20,059 nt of DNA, taken from contig JAFTIK010000029.1 of the NCBI GenBank assembly GCA_017456945.1, forward strand, positions 1 to 20,059, written 5' to 3'. The translations under genes were made by a program, and so were the position numbers. Positions within the stretch are counted from its first letter, which is position 1. Each line of letters starts with the position of its first letter. The stretch comes from Clostridia bacterium (lineage in GTDB: Bacteria > Bacillota_A > Clostridia > Christensenellales > Borkfalkiaceae). Below are positions 7,914 to 14,059 of this stretch, piece by piece. Under the pieces are notes generated by a model. That model did not search any database and was not told where the DNA came from. It saw only the letters and a list, made by a program, of their open reading frames with translations.

Positions 7914-8959
7914 ACCAAATACTCCTTTAACTCGTCTATATTTATCTTTAGTGGTCGGCAATCCCCCACGCCTTGCGCCATAATAAGGGTTATGCTATTT
8001 CCACTTCTCTTTTTGTCTGCAAGGCAAGCCGTGCGAATTTCGCTCATATCAAAGGGAGGATTTTCCACTTGAACGCATTTATCTATAACTTGTAAAACGC
8101 CCTCGTAAGTGGGCTTATCGATATACCCTAGTCTAAGCGAATTATCAAGGATTATCTTAACCCCCATTGCCACCGCTTTGCCGTGAGATATATTGTACTT
8201 GCTTAATTTTTCTATACCGTGAGCGGGTGTATGCCCTAAATTCAAAAGCCTTCTGCTACCGCTCTCGAACTCGTCTTCTTCAACGATTTTGCGCTTGTAA
8301 TCTATACAATAGTAAATTAGGTCTAAAAGTTTCATTTCTTCGCCCGAAACCAAGTCGTAAACCCTTTTATCGAGCAAACAATATTTAACTACTTCACCCA
8401 TACCGTCCGTAAAAATATCGTCGGGCAAAGTGTTTAGCGTTTCCACGTCGCAAATAACCATTGACGGCTGACAGAATGCACCAACCAAATTCTTGCCTTG
8501 TTCAAGGTCGATAGCCGTTTTACCACCGACAGATGAATCTATCTGAGCAAGCAAAGTGGTGGGAATTTGAATATACTTTATACCACGAAGGTAGGTTGCC
8601 GCGGCAAAACCCGCCATATCGCCAACCACACCGCCACCGAGAGCCACAACGGCATCTGTACGAGTGAGTTCGTTCTCTGCCAGAAAGCCGAGTATTTCAC
8701 CGTAGGTTTTAAGGTTTTTACTCTTTTCGCCGTTCGGGAAAACGAATTTTACTACTTCGTACCCAACCCTTTCTAAAGAACGGATTACCGCCGACGAATA
8801 AAGTTTATCTACCCTATCGTCGGTTACTACGGCAACCTTGCAAGTTGATAGGACTTGGGATATAAGTTCGCCCGCGTTCAATATTATATTCCTACCGATA
8901 AGAACGTCGTATTTACCCGACGCGTTCACGGTGATTTTAAGTATGGGTTCTTTTTCCAT
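7910..8959 (-). CDS. aroB: 3-dehydroquinate synthase
   Basis: Second shikimate step: DAHP to 3-dehydroquinate, using NAD+ and a divalent metal. The 349 residues show FPNGEKSKNLKTYGEI, ALGGGVVGDMAGFAAATYLR (the NAD-binding glycine run), QIPTTLLAQIDSSVGGKTAI, then KNLVGAFCQP, MGEVVKYCLL and the metal-binding NLGHTPAHGIE with ISHGKAVAMG. The ATG at 8959 shares one base with the tyrA stop (TAATG), a mark of coupled translation. The end carries the AAAGGAG that serves the aroA TTG start. Typical length and motifs make the identification firm. Confidence 0.97.
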   Translation of the reverse strand: MEKEPILKITVNASGKYDVLIGRNIILNAGELISQVLSTCKVAVVTDDRVDKLYSSAVIRSLERVGYEVVKFVFPNGEKSKNLKTYGEILGFLAENELTRTDAVVALGGGVVGDMAGFAAATYLRGIKYIQIPTTLLAQIDSSVGGKTAIDLEQGKNLVGAFCQPSMVICDVETLNTLPDDIFTDGMGEVVKYCLLDKRVYDLVSGEEMKLLDLIYYCIDYKRKIVEEDEFESGSRRLLNLGHTPAHGIEKLSKYNISHGKAVAMGVKIILDNSLRLGYIDKPTYEGVLQVIDKCVQVENPPFDMSEIRTACLADKKRSGNSITLIMAQGVGDCRPLKINIDELKEYLV

Positions 8960-9810
8960 TATTTTTTTACCTTTTTGAGTTTTTCCGAAAGAAGTTTTCT
9001 TTCGTTGCCGTCTGCAAGAAGCGCTTTCATTTTTTCTCTATCTTTTTCTTTAAGCGCCGTTTTGTATTCGTTTAGGTGGTTTACGAAGGAATCTAGTTCT
9101 TCCACTAAAAAGTCTGCGTTATCTATCGTTAGTTGCGCCCACATTTCTGGTGAAAGTTTTGCAACCCTAGTCATATCCCTAAAACTGCCTGCAGAAAAGC
9201 CCATAAATTGAGTTGCTCTATCGCTTTTTATATACGCGCTTGATACCAAGTGCGCAAGTTGAGAAGTAAAGGCTATTATTTCGTCGTGCTGGTCGGGCGT
9301 GCTTATAACTACCGAGCCGAAACCTATCGATAACGAATACTCTTTGAGCATTGCTATAGTTGCTATATCCGCCCTTACGGGAACGAGTATCATAGACGCT
9401 TTATCGAACAAATTGACGGTAGAGTGCGCTACCCCCGAAAACTCTCTACCCGCCATAGGGTGAGTGCTTATGAACTGCAAGTTAGGGTATTTTATTGCAA
9501 GTTCTTTCATTTGGCTTGCAATTCGGCGTTTGTTACCGCAACAATCGGCAACGATACATCCGTCTTTAAGTAGCGGGCAGTATTCTAAAATGGTTTTTTC
9601 CAAAGCGTCGGGATAGAGCGAGAAAAAAATTATATCTAATTCTTTAACGTTATTCTCGTCTAAAACTTCGTGATAAGCGTTCAAAAGTTGCCCCGTACGA
9701 AGCGCGCTTTCGGATATATCGAAAGCGTACACTCTATCGCTGGTTTTAGAAACTATTGCGCGCCCTAGCGAACCGCCTATAAGCCCAAGCCCGACTATAC
9801 CTACTTTCAT
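8959..9810 (-). CDS. tyrA: Prephenate dehydrogenase TyrA
   Basis: Oxidatively decarboxylates prephenate to 4-hydroxyphenylpyruvate, the Tyr precursor. The 283 residues start with a Rossmann loop, VGIVGLGLIGGSLG (residues 3-16). THPMAG carries the conserved His117, followed by GVAHSTVNLF and DQHDEIIAFTSQLAHL. The chain ends soon after the dimerisation helices and has no ACT domain, so the Tyr feedback site seen in longer Bacillus-type TyrA proteins is absent. Cofactor preference and prephenate-versus-arogenate specificity cannot be settled by eye. Prephenate is favoured because pheA in the same operon makes it. Second gene of the aromatic operon, directly after aroF. Confidence 0.94.
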   Translation of the reverse strand: MKVGIVGLGLIGGSLGRAIVSKTSDRVYAFDISESALRTGQLLNAYHEVLDENNVKELDIIFFSLYPDALEKTILEYCPLLKDGCIVADCCGNKRRIASQMKELAIKYPNLQFISTHPMAGREFSGVAHSTVNLFDKASMILVPVRADIATIAMLKEYSLSIGFGSVVISTPDQHDEIIAFTSQLAHLVSSAYIKSDRATQFMGFSAGSFRDMTRVAKLSPEMWAQLTIDNADFLVEELDSFVNHLNEYKTALKEKDREKMKALLADGNERKLLSEKLKKVKK

Positions 9811-9828
9811 AAATTTACCTATCCTTAA

Positions 9829-10842
9829 TTAGTCGAAAGTCTTCCCTACTATCGGAAGCATTGTTTTCACCTTTTCCATCAAACGCGCGAACTGTTCGGG
9901 GTTAAGCGATTGCGCCCCGTCGCAAAGCGCGTGCATAGGGTCGTTGTGAACTTCAATAATAAGCCCGTCTGCCCCTGCGCCGACTGCCGCAAGCGACATA
10001 GGTTCTACTAGTTTAGAAGCGCCCGTTGCGTGGCTTGGGTCTATTATTATCGGCAAGTGAGTTTTATCTTTGAGAACGGGTACTGCTGAAAGGTCGAGCG
10101 TGTTTCTCGTCATAGTTTCAAACGTTCTTATACCCCTTTCGCAAAGGATAACTTCGCAATCGCCTTCAGCCATAATGTATTCTGCGCTCATAAGAAGTTC
10201 TTGTAAAGTGTTTGCAAGCCCACGCTTTAAGAGTACTGTCTTGCCCGTTTTGCCAACTTCTTTTAAGAGTTCAAAGTTTTGCATATTTCTAGCGCCGACC
10301 TGAATAACGTCAACGTCCTTAAATAGATCAAGATGATGCACGCTAGTTAATTCCGTAACGATAGGCAACCCCGTTTCTTGCTTTGCTTTAAGCAATAGTT
10401 CGATACCCGTATTCTTTAAGCCTTGGAAAGCGTACGGCGACGTTCTCGGTTTGAACGCGCCCCCACGAAGAGCGGTTGCGCCCGCCTTTTTAACGGCGTT
10501 AGCCACTTCTATAATCTGCGCTTCAGATTCTACCGAGCAAGGCCCTGCTATAACTTGGAATTTGTTGCCACCAAGCACGTGCCCACCGAGTTTAATGATT
10601 GTATCTTCAGGGTGAAATTTTCGGTTAGCGTTCTTGTAAGGTTCTTGAACGCGTTGAACTTTATCAACTATATCAAGCGACGAAATAAGGTCTATATCCA
10701 CCCTACTAGTATCGCCGACTAAACCTAAAACGGTGGAATTTTCGCCACGGCTTACGTGAACGTCTAGTTCTAATCCCTTAATCCAGTCAACAAGGTTGTT
10801 AAACTGTTTTTCTTCACAATTGTTTTTAACTACGATAATCAT
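9829..10842 (-). CDS. aroF: 3-deoxy-7-phosphoheptulonate (DAHP) synthase, type I-beta with N-terminal ferredoxin-like domain
   Basis: Entry step of the shikimate pathway: PEP plus erythrose 4-phosphate to DAHP. Residues 1 to about 70 form a small ferredoxin-like domain starting MIIVVKNN, as in the Thermotoga-type enzyme, where it serves allosteric control by aromatic products. The (beta/alpha)8 catalytic part follows with AGPCSVES (99-106), RGGAFKPRTSPYAFQG, QVGARNMQNFELL and IIDPSHATG. It is the first structural gene of the aromatic operon. Its ATG at 10842 has GGAG seven bases upstream (10850-10853). The long untranslated leader carries an attenuator, so both transcript supply and enzyme activity are probably tuned to Phe and Tyr. 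Confidence 0.96.
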   Translation of the reverse strand: MIIVVKNNCEEKQFNNLVDWIKGLELDVHVSRGENSTVLGLVGDTSRVDIDLISSLDIVDKVQRVQEPYKNANRKFHPEDTIIKLGGHVLGGNKFQVIAGPCSVESEAQIIEVANAVKKAGATALRGGAFKPRTSPYAFQGLKNTGIELLLKAKQETGLPIVTELTSVHHLDLFKDVDVIQVGARNMQNFELLKEVGKTGKTVLLKRGLANTLQELLMSAEYIMAEGDCEVILCERGIRTFETMTRNTLDLSAVPVLKDKTHLPIIIDPSHATGASKLVEPMSLAAVGAGADGLIIEVHNDPMHALCDGAQSLNPEQFARLMEKVKTMLPIVGKTFD

Positions 10843-10879
10843 TTTACATCTCCGTAATAAACGTTTCTAGAAATCAATT

Positions 10880-10919
10880 AAAAAATTAAAGGCTTTGCAG
10901 TAATCACTACAAAGCCTTT
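10880..10919 (-). terminator. Attenuator terminator in the aroF leader
   Basis: A perfect 10-bp stem, AAAGGCTTTG (minus strand, 10919-10910) paired with CAAAGCCTTT (10897-10888), closes a 12-base loop. An A/T stretch with a run of six T follows on the minus strand (10885-10880). It lies between the leader peptide and the aroF start, so it ends transcription before the operon unless its 5' side and loop are captured by the upstream leader segment. Confidence 0.9.
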
Positions 10920-10942
10920 GTTTTCTTTTCACGCAAAAACTA

Positions 10943-10963
10943 ACGTATAGTGGTTACTAACGT
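10943..10963 (-). promoter_or_regulatory. Alternative-pairing segment of the attenuator (protector hairpin and antiterminator strand)
   Basis: On the minus strand ACGTTAGT pairs with ACTA(T)ACGT around the loop AACC, with one bulged T, making a protector hairpin that includes the leader stop codon. Alternatively TAGTAACCACTA (10959-10948) pairs with the terminator loop TAGTGATTACTG (10909-10898) at 11 of 12 positions, counting one G-U pair. That alternative would use the loop of the terminator and favour read-through. Confidence 0.7.
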
Positions 10964-11019
10964 ATTATAGAAAACTTGCTATTAAAGTAAAAATAAAAGT
11001 AAGAATTGTAAATTTTCAT
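10957..11019 (-). CDS. Phe/Tyr-rich leader peptide of the aromatic operon (20 residues)
   Basis: A 20-codon reading frame begins with ATG at 11019 and ends with TAG at 10957-10959. It begins MKIYNSYFYFYFN and ends SKFSIIR. Tyr occupies positions 4, 7, 9 and 11, and Phe positions 8, 10, 12 and 16, so 8 of 20 residues are the two end products of the operon; there is no Trp. An AAAAAGGG site lies nine bases before the ATG. The frame starts about 19 bases after the predicted transcription start, and its stop falls inside the alternative-pairing segment of the attenuator. Ribosome stalling at Tyr or Phe codons is therefore the likely sensor of charged tRNA. The role is inferred by analogy with the proteobacterial pheA and trp leaders. 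The position, composition and hairpins are all seen directly. Confidence 0.88.
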   Translation of the reverse strand: MKIYNSYFYFYFNSKFSIIR

Positions 11020-11044
11020 ATGTTTTTGCCCTTTTTATACGATT

Positions 11045-11073
11045 ATTATACTACCCTAAAAAACCACTGTCAA
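11045..11073 (-). promoter_or_regulatory. Consensus SigA promoter of the aromatic operon
   Basis: On the minus strand a perfect -35 TTGACA (11068-11073) is followed by a 17-base spacer and a perfect -10 TATAAT (11045-11050). Transcription should start near 11038, giving a leader of about 195 bases before aroF. A promoter this strong fits control by attenuation rather than by an activator. Confidence 0.93.
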
Positions 11074-11135
11074 GTAATTAAATAAATTTTTTTCAAGTTT
11101 TTTCACTTTAATATGTTAAAGTAGAAACGTTTTAA

Positions 11136-11192
11136 CCATATGCAAGTCCCCTTCCTTCTTGCACCAAATAAAAAAACACCCGTGTGGGTGCT
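11136..11192 (-). repeat. 57-bp direct repeat carrying a terminator, copy 1 (distal)
   Basis: Matches 11259-11315 at 55 of 57 positions. On the minus strand it holds a terminator (CACCC paired with GGGTG, then seven T; 11170-11190) and then a small hairpin, TGCAAG paired with CTTGCA around a purine loop AAGGAAGGGGA. The 11-base string TGCGGGGACTT at 11208-11218 repeats the 3' region of the tmRNA gene, so this copy looks like a decayed duplicate of the tmRNA end plus its terminator. Confidence 0.8.
11168..11191 (-). terminator. Second, distal terminator downstream of the tmRNA gene
   Basis: On the minus strand CACCC (11190-11186) pairs with GGGTG (11181-11177) around a 4-base loop, followed by seven T (11176-11170). 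It is a duplicate of the proximal terminator and forms part of the 57-bp repeat. Confidence 0.75.
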
Positions 11193-11258
11193 ACTAGTTT
11201 TGTTTAATGCGGGGACTTTCTTTTGTAGCGACCTACCCGAAGGGTAAACAAATTTTCT

Positions 11259-11315
11259 CCATATACAAGTCCCCTTTCTTCTTGCACCAAATAAAAAAAC
11301 ACCCGTGTGGGTGCT
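11259..11315 (-). repeat. 57-bp direct repeat carrying a terminator, copy 2 (proximal to tmRNA)
   Basis: Near-identical to the copy at 11136-11192. One of the two differences turns the CTTGCA arm of the small hairpin into CTTGTA, which still pairs with TGCAAG through a G-U pair. That suggests the hairpin is kept. Confidence 0.8.
11293..11314 (-). terminator. Intrinsic terminator of the tmRNA transcript
   Basis: On the minus strand CACCC (11313-11309) pairs with GGGTG (11304-11300), extended by one G-U pair, and is followed by seven T (11299-11293). It is the first U-tract hairpin after the tmRNA 3' end and most likely ends the smpB-metY-metA-ssrA transcript. Confidence 0.82.
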
Positions 11316-11333
11316 TTAATACTTATATACTCT

Positions 11334-11428
11334 CGCCAAAATTGTCGCAGAAATTTTGGCGAAAAAGGAGAAGCCCGCCATCTGTCTTGCAGTTTGTCTT
11401 TGCAAACTGTTGACGTAAGGCGGTGCTT
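11334..11428 (-). other. Structured spacer between the tmRNA 3' end and its terminator
   Basis: Two strong hairpins fill this stretch. In 11334-11361 a perfect 10-bp stem CGCCAAAATT/AATTTTGGCG closes an 8-base loop. In 11371-11428 a 9-bp stem with one bulged T (AAGCCCGCC/GGCGGTGCTT) encloses a perfect 7-bp CAGTTTG/CAAACTG hairpin. Neither has a U-tract on the minus strand, so they are not ordinary terminators. They may be a 3' trailer removed during tmRNA maturation or a small palindromic insertion. No protein-coding gene is evident. Confidence 0.6.
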
Positions 11429-11433
11429 CGACG

Positions 11434-11782
11434 TGGTGGAGATGCGGGGACTTGCACCCCGGTCTTGAACGCTTAATAAAAACCTTCTACATACTTAGCC
11501 ATTTATTGATTTTCGTTTCAGTTATGGTAAAAGGCAACCTTTAACTGAACTTATCCCACTAAATACTGATAATATACCGTGGAAAGAATATAAAATCAGT
11601 TCCCGCCTGACTGACGCCACTTTCTTTCCCGACGGGAGAGAAAAGAAGTGACGTACGCAATTACGCTGCGTATGCTAATTCGTTATTGTTAGCATTTAAA
11701 TTTAAGTTCCGTTTTTACGAAGACGAGCCTTCGGTATGCTTACGCCCTTACTCGGTCGCACAATCGAATCTAAAACACCCCC
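11434..11782 (-). ncRNA. ssrA: tmRNA (transfer-messenger RNA)
   Basis: One-piece tmRNA of 349 bases on the minus strand, which with SmpB rescues stalled ribosomes and tags the unfinished protein for degradation. The 5' end GGGGGTG pairs with CATCTCC at the 3' end (two G-U pairs), which is followed by A and an encoded CCA. The T-arm is the CGGGGTGCAAGTCCCCG segment near the 3' end. The tag frame is at 11693-11661, from GCT to TAA, reading ANNNELAYAA. Its end YAA differs from the common LAA but keeps the Ala-Ala degron. Upstream is metA, and smpB lies two genes away. Hairpins of the pseudoknot region are visible but not resolved in detail here. Confidence 0.95.
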
Positions 11783-11786
11783 GTGT

Positions 11787-11808
11787 TTAGCAAGGCAAGC
11801 CTTGCTAA
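11787..11808 (-). other. Perfect palindrome between metA and ssrA
   Basis: TTAGCAAGGC and GCCTTGCTAA form a perfect 10-bp inverted repeat with two central bases. It lies between the metA stop (11815) and the tmRNA 5' end (11782). On the minus strand no T-run follows, so it is more likely a processing or stability hairpin, or a weak terminator, than an efficient one. No clear separate ssrA promoter is visible, so the tmRNA may be cut from a metA transcript. Confidence 0.6.
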
Positions 11809-11814
11809 CTTTAA

Positions 11815-12726
11815 TTAAATATCGTTAATTTCGTAGGGCGTAATTTGGTAAACGTAGTGGTTTAACCAGTTCATATATATAAGATTTGCAGTAGATACCC
11901 AACTCATTTTAATTTCGCCACTACCATCTTCTACGTAATAATTTTCGGGTGGGTCGATTTTTAAGCCTTTTGCAAGGTCTCTTTTATATTCGATTTCCAA
12001 GGTCTCTCTATCGTATTCAGCGTGACCCGTTATGAATATAAACTTTTCGTCTTTAGAACGGATAATAGACGCGCCTGCTTCTTTAGAACTTGCAAGTATA
12101 ACCAAGTCTTTACACTTTTCAATATCTTCTTCGTAAACGGTAGTATGCCTTGAGTGTGGCATAAAGAAACGGTCGTCAGTACCCTTTAACAGTCTATCGT
12201 AAGTCACTAGCTTTTTATGCTTATAAACGCCGAATAGTTTTTTTGGCAATATGTGTTTATCTATTCCGTAATAATGGTGTAGCGCAGCCTGAGCCCCCCA
12301 ACAAATAAACAAAGTGCTAGTAACGCTCTTTTTAGCGAAATCAAAAATTTCTTCTAGTTCCTTCCAGTATTTTACTTCAGAGAACTCTATTTCTTCAACG
12401 GGCGCGCCCGTAACTATCATACCGTCAAACTTTTTGTTTTTTATCTCGGAAAAGGACTTATAAAATCTTTCTAAATGTTCTTGCGGTGTGTTTTTGCCCA
12501 CGTAAGTTTCCGTGCTTACGAGCGTAATATTCACCTGCAATGGGGAATTTGAAAGCAAACGCATAAGTTGCGTTTCGGTAACCACTTTGGTCGGCATAAG
12601 GTTAATTATGGCGATTTCTAGCGGACGGATATCTTGCTTCATTGCGCGTTCATCCGTCATTACGAAAATATTTTCCGATTGCAAAACTTTGGTTGCCGGT
12701 ATATCTTTAGGTACTAATATCGGCAT
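11815..12726 (-). CDS. metA: Homoserine O-acetyltransferase (MetA family, acetyl-CoA type)
   Basis: Activates homoserine for methionine synthesis. The 303-residue length is typical of MetA. The nucleophile is Cys142 in FICWGAQAALHHYYG. His235 and Glu237, in ITGHAEYD, complete the catalytic set. Residue 111 is Glu, in TGAPVEEIEF. In the family a Glu at this place marks acetyl-CoA use (as in Bacillus), while Gly marks succinyl-CoA use (as in E. coli), so O-acetylhomoserine is the expected product. That agrees with the metY neighbour, which consumes it. An AAGGAG site lies eight bases before the ATG and overlaps the metY stop region, so the two genes are translated from one message. Confidence 0.95.
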   Translation of the reverse strand: MPILVPKDIPATKVLQSENIFVMTDERAMKQDIRPLEIAIINLMPTKVVTETQLMRLLSNSPLQVNITLVSTETYVGKNTPQEHLERFYKSFSEIKNKKFDGMIVTGAPVEEIEFSEVKYWKELEEIFDFAKKSVTSTLFICWGAQAALHHYYGIDKHILPKKLFGVYKHKKLVTYDRLLKGTDDRFFMPHSRHTTVYEEDIEKCKDLVILASSKEAGASIIRSKDEKFIFITGHAEYDRETLEIEYKRDLAKGLKIDPPENYYVEDGSGEIKMSWVSTANLIYMNWLNHYVYQITPYEINDI

Positions 12727-12738
12727 AATTATTTCTCC

Positions 12739-14022
12739 TTAAATTTTTTCTAACGCTTGCGCTATATCGTCAATTAAATCTTGAGCGTTTTCTATACCGC
12801 AAGAATATCTAATAAGCGTTGGCGGAATACCTGCCGCTTCAAGTTGCGCGTCCGTCATTTGACGGTGAGTTGCGTTTGCAGGGTGCAAACAGCAAGTTCT
12901 AGCGTCTGCAACGTGCGTTTCGATTGCTGCAACCTTAAGATTTTTCATAAAGGTTTCGGCTTCTTTTCTGCCACCCTTAACAGAGAAACTGATTACCCCA
13001 CACGAGCCGTTGGGCAAGTATTTTTTGCCGAGTTCGTAATATTTATCGTTAGGAAGACCACAATATCTAACCCATTCAACCTTATCGCTCTTAGAAAGGA
13101 ATTCTGCAACTGCTTGCGCGTTTTCGCAATGGCGTTTCATTCTAACGTGCAAACTTTCCAAACCTAAATTGATATAAAAAGCGTGTTGCGGAGACTGTAT
13201 AGAGCCAAAATCTCTCATAAGTTGCGCGGTAGCCTTGGTAATGAAAGCCCCTTCTTTACCGAACTTTTCAGCGTAAACTATGCCGTGATAACTATCGTCT
13301 GGCGTACAAAGTCCGGGGAATTTATCTGCGTGCGCCATCCAGTCGAACTTGCCCGCGTCGATTATTGCGCCACCTACCGAAACGCCGTGCCCGTCTATGT
13401 ACTTGGTGGTAGAGTGCGTTACGATATCTGCGCCCCATTCGATAGGTCTGCAATTAACGGGGGTTGCAAAAGTGTTATCGATAATGAACGGAACGCCGTT
13501 CTTATGCGCAACGCGCGCAAACATTTCGATATCTAAAACCGAACAAGCGGGGTTTGCGATAGTTTCGCCGAAAACCGCCTTGGTGTTGGGCTTAAACTCT
13601 TTTTGCAAATCTTCTTCACTAATGTCGGGCGAAACGAAAGTAAAATCAATGCCCATTTTTTTCATAGTAACAGCGAAAAGGTTAAACGTTCCACCGTAAA
13701 TAGCCGAACTTGAAATAACGTGGTCTCCACAGTTTGCTACGTTAAAAATAGAATAGAAGTTTGCAGCTTGCCCTGAAGAAGTTAGCATACCTGCAGAACC
13801 GCCTTCTAGTTCGCAAAGTTTTTTAGCCACTAAATCGTTAGTAGGGTTTTGTAATCTCGTATAAAAATATCCACTTGCTTCAAGGTCGAAGAGTTTGCCC
13901 ATATCTTCGCTTGTGTCGTACTTAAAAGTCGTACTTTGATAAATGGGAATTTGTCTTGGTTCGCCGTTTTTAGGGGTATAACCGCCTTGAACGCAAATTG
14001 TTTCTAATCTTTTTTTATCCAT
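12739..14022 (-). CDS. metY: O-acetylhomoserine sulfhydrylase (PLP enzyme)
   Basis: Converts O-acetylhomoserine and sulfide to homocysteine and acetate. The 427 residues belong to the Cys/Met-metabolism PLP family. Landmarks are YTRLQNPTNDLVAKKL, MLTSSGQAANFYSIFN, AIYGGTFNLF, and THSTTKYIDGHG with the PLP-binding Lys. The C-terminal half includes ETHVADARTCCLHPA and HRQMTDAQLEAAGIPP, as in MetY rather than cystathionine enzymes. It sits between smpB and metA, with AAGGAG before its ATG. The 37-base gap to smpB is too short for a SAM riboswitch, so no S-box control is visible at this locus. Confidence 0.95.
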   Translation of the reverse strand: MDKKRLETICVQGGYTPKNGEPRQIPIYQSTTFKYDTSEDMGKLFDLEASGYFYTRLQNPTNDLVAKKLCELEGGSAGMLTSSGQAANFYSIFNVANCGDHVISSSAIYGGTFNLFAVTMKKMGIDFTFVSPDISEEDLQKEFKPNTKAVFGETIANPACSVLDIEMFARVAHKNGVPFIIDNTFATPVNCRPIEWGADIVTHSTTKYIDGHGVSVGGAIIDAGKFDWMAHADKFPGLCTPDDSYHGIVYAEKFGKEGAFITKATAQLMRDFGSIQSPQHAFYINLGLESLHVRMKRHCENAQAVAEFLSKSDKVEWVRYCGLPNDKYYELGKKYLPNGSCGVISFSVKGGRKEAETFMKNLKVAAIETHVADARTCCLHPANATHRQMTDAQLEAAGIPPTLIRYSCGIENAQDLIDDIAQALEKI

Positions 14023-14059
14023 AATGGTATCTCCTTATAAAATGCTAAATTATAATTGA

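Noticed and set aside
10843..11044. T-box leader in front of aroF
   Set aside because: No T-box antiterminator core or specifier-loop layout is visible; the short Phe/Tyr-rich frame and paired hairpins explain the leader better.
11207..11413. Plus-strand 68-codon frame downstream of ssrA
   Set aside because: It runs antisense through the terminator repeats and hairpins, with no ribosome site and low-complexity content.
14023..14059. SAM (S-box) riboswitch in front of metY
   Set aside because: Only 37 bases separate smpB and metY, far too few for the aptamer, and metA follows metY directly.
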